A program made the position numbers and the translations under genes. Of a DNA stretch of 64,000 nt, positions 7,792 to 16,305 are shown piece after piece. Source of the stretch: Catellatospora sp. TT07R-123 (GTDB lineage: Bacteria > Actinomycetota > Actinomycetes > Mycobacteriales > Micromonosporaceae); assembly GCF_018327705.1 (NCBI RefSeq), contig NZ_BNEM01000002.1:558001-622000 (forward strand). Direction: 5' to 3'. The notes beneath the pieces are model-generated. The model worked only from the letters and a program-made list of their open reading frames with translations. It was not told the origin of the DNA and ran no database searches. Within the stretch, counting starts at the first letter, position 1; the number at the start of each line of letters is the position of its first letter.

Positions 7792-10101
7792 TCACCGGGT
7801 GTGCCGCGCGGGCGCGGGGTCGCGGACTGCCATCCGCAGTTCGCTGAAGTAGCGCCGTCCCGCCGCGTCGGGCACCCATGCCTGTGCCGGGGTGGGCAGC
7901 AGTTCGGTGACCGTCAGCGGGACCGCGGGCCCGCCGTCGCGGGAGGCGGCGCGCACCATCGCGGCGAACGCGGCCACGTACGCGGGGCTGGTGAAGTCCA
8001 CGTAGCAGGGCTTGATCTCCGTGCCGACCCGGACGAACACCTGTTCGGGCAGGCCGAGCCGGTCGCGCCAGGCCCGTACCGCGAGGTAGCGGGCGGCCTC
8101 GTCGGCGCGTGGGGCGTCCAGGCCGCAGTCGCCGACGGTGGTGCGCCAGGTCTCGCGGTGCACCGTCAGCCGGCCGATGCTGACCCGGGGCGTGTGCGGG
8201 CCGTCGGCGACGACCTTGAAAGCGTTGACCGCCCGCGCCGACAGGAACGCGCCGAACAGCTCGATCAGCGGCCAGCCACGCCCGTCCGGCGCGTGCGCGA
8301 CGAGCTCGCCGTCCACGAGCGACACCGTCACCGCGGCCAGCGGCAGCACCTGCGCCGGGTCGGGCACGGGCGCCGGGGTGTACGCCAACCGCACGTCCTG
8401 CGGGCCGTCGAGCGTGAACGCCATCCGGGCCGTGAACTCGGGGAAGTCCGGCGGGTACAGCAGCACGACCCGGTCGCCCAGATCCCGGTGCAGCGCGCCG
8501 CGCAGCGCACCGGGCTGCGGGTGGAACCGGGTGAAGATGCCGTTGTCGTTGGTGAGCCAGGCGACGTGGACCTCACCGAGCACCGCCGTGAACTCCCCGC
8601 GGACCAGTTCTTCGACGCTGCCGGCGCACAGGTGCAGGTCGGGGCTGTGCAGCCGGGCGGCCCGCCAGCCGGGCGCGGCCGCGCCGAACTCCCGCGCCAC
8701 CGCGTTCGCGACCTCACCCGGGTCCAGTGTGATCGGGCCGTCGGCGTCGCCGTGCAGGCCGAGCAGCGCCGTCCAGCGGGCGGTGAAGTCGGCCAGCACG
8801 TCGGCTACCGGCCCGGTGCCGAAGATGACCCCGCGGGCCGGGTCGAACAGGTCGCCCAGCGCGACCGGCCCGTCGGCGGCGGCCTCGTCGTACAGTTCGC
8901 GCAGCGTGGCGGTGAACGCGTCCGCCATGGCGGCGGTCAGCCACCGTGCCGCCGCCAGCAGCGGCACCAGCGTCTCGGCGAGCAGCGACAGCACCGGTTC
9001 GCCGACGGCGACGTCGAGGTCGCGAACCGCCTCCTCGTAGGCCAGGCCCCGGCCCACGTAGGTGGCTCCGGGCCGGTGCACCGCGGCGGCGGCGGTGACG
9101 GCGACGAACTCGTCCTGCAGGTGCCGCATCGCCGCCCTCACCGCGGCGGCGTCACCGGCCGCGGCGGCCAGCCCGTCGCGGGCCGTCAGCAGCCGGGCCA
9201 GCCCGGCCAGTGCCTCCTCGCGCAGGTCCGGGTCGCCCAGGGTGGCCAGCCGCCGGCGCAGCTCCTGTTCGGCGCCGATGGTCAGTGGCAGGTCGATGCC
9301 CCATCGCAGCAGCCCCTGCTCGGCCAGCTGTGCCAGCGCCAGGTAAGCGTCGGCGTCTTTGCGGAACCCGGCGCGCGGATCGGCCAGCGCGGCGGCGACG
9401 GCCTCGTGCGCGGCCCGGCCGTCGCAGGCGGCCAGCAGGGCGGCCGACGCGGGCGGCAGCGGCCGGGGCACCATCCCCGCCTCCAGCAGGTTTGCGCCGT
9501 CCAGTGCCAGGTCGGGCCGCCGGGTGACGGGCAGCCATGGGCGCATCCGCGGGTCGGCGGCGAGCCGGTCGGCGTACGCGGTCAGCGCCCGCCACTCCAG
9601 GTCCACCACCCTTTCGCGGACCAGTCCGGGACCGGCCGTGACGCGGACCGCGGTGTCGTCGTCGGACATGGTCGCCCAGCACACCGGTCCGAAGTAGCCG
9701 ATGGTGTCGTTCTTGCCGCAGTAGCGCTGCCAGTACCGGGTGACCACGATCTCGCGCTGCCGGTGCGAGGAGTTGCGGGCCGCGCGGGGGCCGGTGCGGG
9801 CGATGCCGTCGAGGGCCTCGACGGAGTTGAGGCTCTGCCAGGTCACCGCCTCACGGAACAGCGGGTCCGCGGCGATCTCGGCCAGCTGTTCGCTCAGCCG
9901 TGCGGTGGCCGTGGCGAACGCGGCGTCGAACCCGGCCCGGTCGAGGTCGCCGGCCAGGTACGCGTCGGTGTGCGCGGCGCAGTCGGGGGCGGCCAGCAGG
10001 TCCAGTCCGGACGCGGGGAAGCCGGGGGCGCGCAGGACCGCCGAACGCCATACCTGCCAGCCGGTCTTGCCCAGGGGCACCAGGGCGTCGGGCTCAGGCA
10101 T
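7792..10101 (-). CDS. LanB-type lantibiotic dehydratase N-domain protein inside the NRPS/PKS operon
   Basis: This protein of 769 residues overlaps the upstream KS stop by eight bases. Its architecture matches the LanB N-terminal (glutamylation) domain. It has the tRNA/glutamate-site region near residue 130, in the variant form GKNDTIGYFGPV rather than the TPFGLF form, and a conserved LanB-style C-terminus (PCYVDFTSP, then a VTELLP-type motif). Family members move glutamate from glutamyl-tRNA to Ser/Thr before elimination, and short relatives (PEARLs) add amino acids from aminoacyl-tRNA to peptide C-termini. No SpaB_C elimination domain is attached or adjacent. Being sandwiched between KS and NRPS genes suggests action on a carrier-bound intermediate or on the 25-codon peptide just upstream; both are inferences. 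It is distinct from the RiPP-cluster LanB near 57 kb. Confidence 0.85.
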   Translation of the reverse strand: MPEPDALVPLGKTGWQVWRSAVLRAPGFPASGLDLLAAPDCAAHTDAYLAGDLDRAGFDAAFATATARLSEQLAEIAADPLFREAVTWQSLNSVEALDGIARTGPRAARNSSHRQREIVVTRYWQRYCGKNDTIGYFGPVCWATMSDDDTAVRVTAGPGLVRERVVDLEWRALTAYADRLAADPRMRPWLPVTRRPDLALDGANLLEAGMVPRPLPPASAALLAACDGRAAHEAVAAALADPRAGFRKDADAYLALAQLAEQGLLRWGIDLPLTIGAEQELRRRLATLGDPDLREEALAGLARLLTARDGLAAAAGDAAAVRAAMRHLQDEFVAVTAAAAVHRPGATYVGRGLAYEEAVRDLDVAVGEPVLSLLAETLVPLLAAARWLTAAMADAFTATLRELYDEAAADGPVALGDLFDPARGVIFGTGPVADVLADFTARWTALLGLHGDADGPITLDPGEVANAVAREFGAAAPGWRAARLHSPDLHLCAGSVEELVRGEFTAVLGEVHVAWLTNDNGIFTRFHPQPGALRGALHRDLGDRVVLLYPPDFPEFTARMAFTLDGPQDVRLAYTPAPVPDPAQVLPLAAVTVSLVDGELVAHAPDGRGWPLIELFGAFLSARAVNAFKVVADGPHTPRVSIGRLTVHRETWRTTVGDCGLDAPRADEAARYLAVRAWRDRLGLPEQVFVRVGTEIKPCYVDFTSPAYVAAFAAMVRAASRDGGPAVPLTVTELLPTPAQAWVPDAAGRRYFSELRMAVRDPAPARHTR

Positions 10102-11824
10102 GGCCGTCCCCCATCGGGTCGATCCAGTGGCGGCGGCGCTGGAACGGGTAGCCCGGCAGGGGGAGCGGCTGCCCGTCGTCCGGGACGGCGTCGCCGGTGC
10201 CGAGCCAGCGGCGCAGTCGTTCCCGCGCGTCGTCGGGGGCGTCGGCGGGCACCGCGGCCGGGCCGCCCGCCGCGATCTCGGCCAGCCCGCTGGCCGCGCC
10301 GGCCGTGTCGCGGCACAGGACGCCCGCGCGGTGCGGCAGCCTGCGGCGTCCGGTCGCGAGCGTGTACGCCACGTCGGCCACGTCCCACCGCGACGCGGGC
10401 TCGCCCGGAACCGCCGGTCCGGTGCCGTGCGGTGCTTCCGGCTGCGCGGACATTCCTGCGGCGAGCCGCCCGGCGAGGTCGCGCAGCGCGTGCGGGTCTG
10501 CTGCGCTGAGCGGCAGCAGCCGCCACCGCTCGGCGGGGGTGGGGGCGGGCCGGTGCGGGGCCTGCGCGACGAGCACGTGGGCGTTGGTGCCGCCCAGGCC
10601 GAACGAGCTGACCCCGGCCCGGCGCCGGCCTGACCAGGACCGCGGCGCACCGTCCACGGTGAACGGGGTCGCCGCGAGGTCGACGTCCGGGTGGGGGCGG
10701 CGGAAGTGCAGGGTCGGCGGGATGACGCCGTCGCGGACGGCGAGCGTCGCCTTGATCAGGCCGATCACGCCGGCTGCGGCATCGAGGTTGCCCAGGCCGC
10801 CCTTGGCCGAGCCGAGCACGCAGTACCCGGAGCGGGTGGTGGACGCACGGAAGGCCCTGGTCAGGGCCTCGATCTCGATGGCGTCGCCGACGGCGGTGCC
10901 GCTGCCGTGGCCCTCCACGTAGCCCACGGTGTCGGCGTCCCAGTCGGCTGCGGCCAGCGCCTCGGCGACCACGGCCGCCTGGCCAGCCACGCCCGGCACG
11001 GTGAACCCGGCGCGGGCCGCGCCGTCGTTGCCGACCGCCCAGCCGGCCAGCACGCCGTACACGTGGTCGCCGTCGGCGACCGCGTCGGCCAGCCGCTTGA
11101 GCACCACCGCGCCGCCGCCGTTGCCGAAGACCTGGCCGGTGGCGTCGGCGTCGTAGGGCCGGCAGACACCGTCGGCGGACCAGGTGCCGCCCGGCCGGTG
11201 CCGGTAGCCGCGCTGCGTGGTCGAGGCCACCGCCGCGCCGCCCGCGACGGCCACGTCGCAGCGGAAGTCGAGCAGGCTCTGCGCGGCCTGGCACACCGCG
11301 ACCAGCGACGACGAGCACGCCGTCTGCACGGCCACGGCGGGCCCGGTCAGGCCCAGCGCGTACGCCACCCGCGTGGGCAGGTAGTCGCTGGTGCTCCCGG
11401 CGAGGGCGTCGTCCCAGTCGTCGGGCAGCGTGCCCGCCGGTTTCACGGCCGGGTTGCCGAGCAGGTGGTAACGCAGGTAGCGGTTGGCGCCGCAGCCCGC
11501 GAACACGCCGATCTGGGCCTGGCTACGCGCCGGGTCCAGGGCCGCGTCCTCCAGCGCCCACCAGGCCAGCTCCAGGAAGATCCGGTGCTGCGGGTCGAGC
11601 AGCGCGGCGTCGCCGTCGGCGTACCCGAACAGGGCCGCGTCGAAGTCCTCCAGCCCGTCCAGGTGCCCGAACGCGGGAACCCAGGACGGGTCGGCGCCGA
11701 CCGGACCGAACCGGCGGATCGCGTCCACGCCGCCGCGCAGGTTGCGCCACAGCGTGCCGGCATCGGGTGCGCCGGGTGCCCGGCAGGCCATCCCGACGAC
11801 GGCGATCAGATCGTCCTGGCTCAT
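10094..11824 (-). CDS. Stand-alone ketosynthase, AT excised, second catalytic His replaced by Asn
   Basis: This protein has 576 residues. The KS domain (about 1-425) has Cys170 in TACSSS and His306 in GHGSGT. The position of the second catalytic His reads GLGN, so Asn346 (codon 10787-10789) replaces it. After the KS come KS-AT linker motifs and then, without any AT, the post-AT linker (LPLPGYPFQRRRHW). An ancestral KS-AT unit therefore seems to have lost its AT cleanly. No ACP is present. Such a KS may accept acyl groups on Cys but should be poor at decarboxylative condensation, so transacylation or a non-decarboxylative bond is the likely role. Start ATG has a GAGGAGAAGG ribosome site and overlaps the preceding 25-codon ORF. 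Confidence 0.9.
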   Translation of the reverse strand: MSQDDLIAVVGMACRAPGAPDAGTLWRNLRGGVDAIRRFGPVGADPSWVPAFGHLDGLEDFDAALFGYADGDAALLDPQHRIFLELAWWALEDAALDPARSQAQIGVFAGCGANRYLRYHLLGNPAVKPAGTLPDDWDDALAGSTSDYLPTRVAYALGLTGPAVAVQTACSSSLVAVCQAAQSLLDFRCDVAVAGGAAVASTTQRGYRHRPGGTWSADGVCRPYDADATGQVFGNGGGAVVLKRLADAVADGDHVYGVLAGWAVGNDGAARAGFTVPGVAGQAAVVAEALAAADWDADTVGYVEGHGSGTAVGDAIEIEALTRAFRASTTRSGYCVLGSAKGGLGNLDAAAGVIGLIKATLAVRDGVIPPTLHFRRPHPDVDLAATPFTVDGAPRSWSGRRRAGVSSFGLGGTNAHVLVAQAPHRPAPTPAERWRLLPLSAADPHALRDLAGRLAAGMSAQPEAPHGTGPAVPGEPASRWDVADVAYTLATGRRRLPHRAGVLCRDTAGAASGLAEIAAGGPAAVPADAPDDARERLRRWLGTGDAVPDDGQPLPLPGYPFQRRRHWIDPMGDGHA

Positions 11825-11898
11825 GCCTTCTCCTCGCTGCGCCCGTCGGCGGCATGAGTGGTACCGGGCCGGGTGATGCGCTTGTTCCAGCAGCTCAT
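11821..11898 (-). CDS. 25-residue translationally coupled small ORF
   Basis: This short frame fills the gap between the A-PCP NRPS and the KS. Its ATG overlaps the NRPS stop (ATGA, 11895-11898) and its TGA overlaps the KS ATG (ATGA, 11821-11824). The peptide starts MSCWNKRITRPG and ends SEEKA. It contains one Cys, one Trp, two Ser besides the N-terminal region, and several Thr. By hand count 21 of 25 third positions are G or C, more than first or second positions, as expected for a coding frame here. It resembles no family I recognise and is not MbtH-like. Because a LanB-family enzyme lies in the same operon it could be a peptide substrate or scaffold. Equally it may only be a coupled spacer carrying the KS ribosome site. 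Confidence 0.45.
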   Translation of the reverse strand: MSCWNKRITRPGTTHAADGRSEEKA

Positions 11899-14294
11899 GA
11901 CGTCGTCTCCGCGGCAGCCGTGCCCTGGCGGGCCTCGCGGCGGCGGCGCATCCGGTCGGCGGCCCGCTCGGCGCCGTCGGTTACGCGCTGCTGCGGGACC
12001 CCGCCCGCGACCTCCCGCAGGTGGGCGGCGAGTGCGGCCACGGTCGGGTGCTCCAGCAGCAGGGGCATGCCGATGCGCCTGCCCAGCGCGGGCTCCAGCC
12101 GCTCCTGGACCAGGGCCAGCAGCAGCGAATGTCCGCCCAGCTCGAAGAAGGAGGCGTCGCGGTCGACGCCGTCGACGCCCAGCACGTCGCACCAGGTGGC
12201 CGCGATCACCTGTTCCAGGGGGTCGTGTTCGGACGGTCCGGTGACCAGGGCGGGCGGGGCGGGCAGTGCACGGACGTCGAGCTTGCCGGTGGGGCCCATC
12301 GGCAGCGCGTCGGCGATGACCACGGTCCGCGGGACCATGTAGTCGGGCAGCTGCTCGGCGAGGGCGGCGCGCAGCGCCGACGGGTCGATGGTCGCGCCGC
12401 GGGCCGGCACGGCGTACGCGATGATCTCCTTGGTCTGCGGCCCGGCGCCCACGGTGTCGCGCGCGACGACGGCGGCGTGGCCGACGCCGGGCAGCGCGGC
12501 CAGCCTCGACTCGACCTCGCCCAGCTCCACCCGGTACCCGCGGATCTTGACCATGCGGTCGGCGCGGCCCAGGTAGATCAGCCGCCCGTCGGGCAGTCGC
12601 CGGGCGATGTCCCCGGTCCAGTAGGCGCGCACCCCGTCGAGTTCCCGGAACCGGCTCGCACTCAGCTCCGGCCGGCCCCAGTAGCCGAGCGCCACGTGCG
12701 GGCACCGGACCACGACCTCGCCGGTCAGGCAGGTACGCCGGTCGGCGGCGTCGACGAGCGCCACCTCGATGCCGTCGAGCGGGTGCCCGACCGGCACGAC
12801 CGCGTGCTCCAGCGCCGCGCCGGGCGGCAGGTGGTGCTGCGCAGCGAAGCTGATCTCCGTGGTGCCGTACCCGTTGACGAACACGACGCCGGGCGCGAAG
12901 TGGCGGCGGGCCAGCTCCACGTCGTGGCGGGTGACCTCCTCGCCGCCGAGCAGCACGGCCCGTACGCCCGGCAGCCGCCCGTGCGGGCCGAGGCTCGCCA
13001 GCAGGTAGCGGTAGACGGTGGGCGTGGAGTGGTAGATCGTCACGCCGTGCCGGGACAGGGTCCGCTCCAGGTGCCCGAGCCCGTGCTCGCGGATGTCGGC
13101 GGGCACGGCGGCCGCGCCGGACAGGATCGCGCTGAACGTGTCGGTGACGGCCATGTCGTACCCGAACGAGGTGAGCACGCTGGTGCGGTCGGCGGGCGTG
13201 ACGGCGAAGTTGCGGATGTGGTTGGCCACCCCGAACAGCACGTTGCGGTGGCTCTGCACCACGGCCTTCGGCTCGCCGGTCGAGCCTGAGGTGTAGAGCA
13301 GGTAGGCCGGGTCGTCCGGGTTCGCGGGACCGGCCAGGCCGGCCGGCACCAGGTCCGCGGTGTCGGCCGTGGGCGTGCCGATGTGGACCATCGTCAGGTC
13401 CGGGCGGCCCGTCGCCTCGGCGAGGCCGCGCGCCAGGTCAGCGTGCGCGGCGTCGACGAGCAGCACGTCGGCGTCGCTGTCGGCCAGGATGTGCGCCAGC
13501 CGCCCGGCCGGGAAGCTGGGCTCCAGCGGTACGTACGCCCGGCCGCTGACCAGCGCCGCGAGCATCCCCGTGATGGCGGTCGCGCCGTGCCGGCACAGCA
13601 GCGCCGCCCGGCCCCCGCGGGTGTCCCCGGCGGCGGCGCGGATCGCCGCGGCGGTGGCCGCCACGGCGGAGCCGAGCTGCCGGTAGGTCAGCTGCCCGTC
13701 GTCGGCGAGCACGGCGTGCCGGTCGGGGTGGCGCGCCACCTGCGCGGCGAACGCCGTGCAGATCGTGTCCCCCGCCCCGGCCGACCAGCCGGTCGGCTCG
13801 ACCCGGGGCCCGCCGTGCAGCGTGGCCAGGTCGCCTGGCCGCCGCTGCTCGTAGGCCGACTCCGGCAGCAGGTCCACGGTGGACCGGTCGGGGTCGGCGG
13901 CCATCGTGTCGATCAGCCGCACCAGGTCGGCGGCGAAGTCCCCGGCGAGCTCGGCCGGGCAGCCGTGCACCGCGAGCCTGCCGTCGGCACCGGACTCCAC
14001 GAGCAGGTCGAGCAGGTCGGCGCCGCGGTCCACCGCATCGCTCGGCGGCACGTCGGGCGCCGTGGGCGTCGCCATGCCGTCGGGGTGGGGCTGTGCCAGC
14101 AGCCTGCGGACGGTGCCGTCTTCGGTGAGGTCGAAACGGTGGACGGTCCCGGACGAGCGCACGGTCTGCACGGCCCGGCCGGTATACCGGCGGGCCAGCA
14201 GCGCGACCGCCGCCCGCGCGGCCTGCTCCACCGGCACGCCGCAGGCCGTGGCCAGGCGTTCGAGCACCGGGAGGGACAGCTGGACGGGCATCAT
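11895..14294 (-). CDS. NRPS A-PCP with vestigial condensation region
   Basis: This NRPS has 799 residues and starts with two Met codons overlapping the DUF6002 stop (ATGA). Residues 1 to about 160 look like the C-terminal remnant of a condensation domain with no HHxxxDG. The adenylation domain (about 175-690) carries LLYTSGSTGEPK, YWTGD and KIRGYRVE motifs and an Asp in FGYDM consistent with an alpha-amino acid substrate. The carrier domain has ELGGHSLL near residue 730, followed by a basic, helical tail. It would activate one amino acid and hold it as a thioester, acting as a loading unit or feeding a trans condensation enzyme. Substrate was not assigned. Confidence 0.9.
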   Translation of the reverse strand: MMPVQLSLPVLERLATACGVPVEQAARAAVALLARRYTGRAVQTVRSSGTVHRFDLTEDGTVRRLLAQPHPDGMATPTAPDVPPSDAVDRGADLLDLLVESGADGRLAVHGCPAELAGDFAADLVRLIDTMAADPDRSTVDLLPESAYEQRRPGDLATLHGGPRVEPTGWSAGAGDTICTAFAAQVARHPDRHAVLADDGQLTYRQLGSAVAATAAAIRAAAGDTRGGRAALLCRHGATAITGMLAALVSGRAYVPLEPSFPAGRLAHILADSDADVLLVDAAHADLARGLAEATGRPDLTMVHIGTPTADTADLVPAGLAGPANPDDPAYLLYTSGSTGEPKAVVQSHRNVLFGVANHIRNFAVTPADRTSVLTSFGYDMAVTDTFSAILSGAAAVPADIREHGLGHLERTLSRHGVTIYHSTPTVYRYLLASLGPHGRLPGVRAVLLGGEEVTRHDVELARRHFAPGVVFVNGYGTTEISFAAQHHLPPGAALEHAVVPVGHPLDGIEVALVDAADRRTCLTGEVVVRCPHVALGYWGRPELSASRFRELDGVRAYWTGDIARRLPDGRLIYLGRADRMVKIRGYRVELGEVESRLAALPGVGHAAVVARDTVGAGPQTKEIIAYAVPARGATIDPSALRAALAEQLPDYMVPRTVVIADALPMGPTGKLDVRALPAPPALVTGPSEHDPLEQVIAATWCDVLGVDGVDRDASFFELGGHSLLLALVQERLEPALGRRIGMPLLLEHPTVAALAAHLREVAGGVPQQRVTDGAERAADRMRRRREARQGTAAAETTS

Positions 14295-15658
14295 CGGCCG
14301 CCCAGGACCGCCGAGGCGATCTCCTCCACGGTGCTCACCTCGGCGTCGGGCTCGTACACCGCGTAGTGGTCGTCGCGGTAGCTGCCGGAGCCGTGCACCA
14401 CGATCTCGCGGCCGGCCGGGACCAGGCCGCGGTCGATCGCGTTCAGCACGCCGGTCAGCGCCATGACGATGGACCACTCGCGCAGGTCCGCCGGGTCGGC
14501 GGGCAGCTCGCAGCCCGTGTTGCGCAGCCACTCGCGCAGCTGCGGATACCGCTGCAGGCACTCGCGCCGCGACACCGTGATGCCGTCGCCGCCGTACGCG
14601 GCGATGAGGTCGTTCATCGCGGGCGAGGTCACCGGCTGGTGCGTGTAGAACGTCGGGTCGAGGACCTCGTCGGGGTCGTCGGTCACCGCGGGGAAGTGCG
14701 GGTCCGCGTCCTGCGACCACACGCCGGCGGCGTCGCGCCGGTAGGCGGGCAGCCGGTCCCGGGAGAACGTGCCGTGGCGCAGGTTGAGCACCATGTCCGG
14801 GGTGCCCAGGTGCTGCACCAGCAGGAACCCGGGGCGCGGCGAGCCGTCCGCGCGACCGGAGGCCTCCAGCAAGTCACGGCCCAGGTTGTAGCCGAGCAGC
14901 CCGAAGGCGCTGGACACGGCGTGGGCGTGCCAGCGGGGCGCGGCCGCGACCGCCTGGGCGGCGTCGAGCTCGAACGCGGCGCGGGCGGCGTCGGCGACGA
15001 GGTAGTTGGGCAGCGCCAGGGAGAACCACAGCGCGGTGCCGTGCTTGTTGTACGCCTCCTGGGCGTACGCGTCGACGAACGCCCGGCCCAGCGCCTTCAC
15101 CCCCTCGGACTGGTCACCGGTGAAGCGCAGCAGCGGGTTCGCGGCCCGCAGCGCGGGGTCGGCCGACAGCGGGTCGCGGCGGAACTTGTGCCGCGTCGAG
15201 CCCGGCGCGAGCACCACGACGCGCAGCTGCTCGGGGGTGACCAGCCCAGCGGCGATCGCCCGCCCGACGGCGTCGCGCAGGGCGATGCCCTTGTTCGCCG
15301 AGGTGGGGGTGAAGATGCAGATCGACTCGCCGGTGCGCCGGATGTGCTCCACGGCCCGCGCCACGATGAGCATGGACGGGAACGTCTTGGTGGTGTTCGT
15401 GCCGGGGTTGCCGGTCAGGTCCATGAACTGCAGCCCGTGTCCGCCGTATGCGCCCAGCTCCCGCCAGGTCGCGGTGGCCGCGCCGAAGAACTCGCGCCAC
15501 TGGGCGCTGAGTTCCGGCAGGTCGAACCCGGGGCCGAAGGTCGCGGTGCCCGCGGGGCCGCCGGGTCCGGCGCCGAGCCGGGCGGCGGCGGACGCGATCA
15601 CCTCGTAGTAGTCGACGATCAGGTTGCGCGTGACCGGAGCGGTCGCCGTGGTGAGCAC
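14291..15658 (-). CDS. DUF6002-family protein, threonine-synthase-like PLP fold (putative)
   Basis: This 455-residue protein starts at GTG with an AGGAGG ribosome site six bases upstream (15665-15670). Upstream frame extension is not needed. The sequence resembles the actinobacterial DUF6002 group. Lys91 in the motif NPGTNTTK and the later TSANKGIALRD look like the PLP-lysine and phosphate-loop regions of fold-type II PLP enzymes such as threonine synthase. That suggests amino acid beta-elimination or replacement, possibly making an unusual building block for the adjacent NRPS; this is inference. It is followed by the A-PCP gene with a four-base overlap, so the two are co-translated. The catalytic assignment is not proven. 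Confidence 0.7.
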   Translation of the reverse strand: MLTTATAPVTRNLIVDYYEVIASAAARLGAGPGGPAGTATFGPGFDLPELSAQWREFFGAATATWRELGAYGGHGLQFMDLTGNPGTNTTKTFPSMLIVARAVEHIRRTGESICIFTPTSANKGIALRDAVGRAIAAGLVTPEQLRVVVLAPGSTRHKFRRDPLSADPALRAANPLLRFTGDQSEGVKALGRAFVDAYAQEAYNKHGTALWFSLALPNYLVADAARAAFELDAAQAVAAAPRWHAHAVSSAFGLLGYNLGRDLLEASGRADGSPRPGFLLVQHLGTPDMVLNLRHGTFSRDRLPAYRRDAAGVWSQDADPHFPAVTDDPDEVLDPTFYTHQPVTSPAMNDLIAAYGGDGITVSRRECLQRYPQLREWLRNTGCELPADPADLREWSIVMALTGVLNAIDRGLVPAGREIVVHGSGSYRDDHYAVYEPDAEVSTVEEIASAVLGGR

Positions 15659-15669
15659 CGTGCTCCTCC

Positions 15670-15998
15670 TGGGGTGATCGGTGGATGGGGTTCGGTCAGT
15701 TGGCGGTCGGGCTTGTGGCCCGCAGCCGCTGGCAGCCCGAGCGGACCCGGCAGGCTGGTGTGTACGTCGGCGCCGGTCACCAGGTCGATCAGCAGCCGTG
15801 CCGCGGCGTGCCCGGCCCGCGCGTTGATCCCGGGCTGCGGCAGTCGTGGACGATCGCCCCGACCGCGTCGAGGTCACGGGCGAACACGGTGACCTCGATC
15901 AGAGTGCCGCCCCGTGGTGCGAGCGACGCCAGGGACTGGCAGATCGGGGTCGCCGGCGAGCCGCTGCCGACGATGGCGACGTGGTGCCGGTCGGTCAT
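15670..15998 (-). pseudogene. Rossmann-type ORF, apparently frameshifted remnant
   Basis: A 69-codon frame starts three bases after the PanD-like stop. Its N-terminus MTDRHHVAIVGSGSPA looks like a nucleotide-binding beta-alpha-beta start. It runs VTVFARDLDAVGAIVHD and then hits a stop near 15789. An alternative frame from about 15855 stays open to the DUF6002 ribosome site and reads GINARAGHAAARLLIDLVTG, better protein-like sequence than the first frame's tail. That pattern suggests one short protein split by a frameshift, or a heavily deleted dehydrogenase-like gene. I do not recognise the full-length family. The segment 15659-16001 otherwise holds no gene. Confidence 0.35.
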
Positions 15999-16001
15999 GG
16001 G

Positions 16002-16184
16002 TCAGGCGGCGGGATCGTTGTGTACCGGGGCGATGCGGCCGGTCACGTCGAGGACGTGGATCAGCTCGCCGGGCAGCAGGTCCGCCGCGTCCATCAGATC
16101 CGGTTCCAGCGATCCCACGTTGTGCAGCTCCGCCCGGGTGACGGTGGCACGGTGAACCCTGGACCTGAGCGTGGTGCGGAACAT
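16002..16184 (-). CDS. Truncated aspartate 1-decarboxylase (PanD-like N-terminal fragment)
   Basis: The 60-residue product matches the start of Pan[21 protein letters not shown], then the self-cleavage pair Gly24-Ser25 (HNVGS) and [10 protein letters not shown]. PanD converts aspartate to beta-alanine using a pyruvoyl group formed at that Ser, and is normally about 120-140 residues. Here the frame stops at residue 60, before the conserved Tyr and the rest of the barrel, and Lys9 of the enterobacterial enzyme is Arg. I find no continuation in other frames. It is either a decayed pathway-specific beta-alanine supply gene or a retained minimal fragment. It heads the downstream part of the operon after an AT-richer gap. 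Confidence 0.7.
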   Translation of the reverse strand: MFRTTLRSRVHRATVTRAELHNVGSLEPDLMDAADLLPGELIHVLDVTGRIAPVHNDPAA

Positions 16185-16305
16185 GAGCGGCCTTGCCTCC
16201 GTGTAATTGCGCCCGAATAGGACGATTACGGCGAAGATCTTGCTCCTTCGCGCAAGCCATTGTTACATGGAAATACAGCGCCCCATAGGCCCTGTCCTAC
16301 ACGCG
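16185..16305 (-). promoter_or_regulatory. AT-rich gap, probable internal promoter of the leftward operon
   Basis: This is the only AT-rich gap within the operon, lying between the AMP-ligase stop and the PanD-like start. It contains several TA-rich hexamers on the minus strand (TAATCG, TATTCG, TAACAA), but no pair with a convincing -35 spacing. A promoter for the PanD-to-PKS section is likely by position only. Confidence 0.3.

Noticed and set aside
15659-15877. N-terminal extension of the DUF6002 gene
   Set aside because: The GTG at 15658 has AGGAGG at ideal spacing; the extension reads as low-complexity basic sequence.
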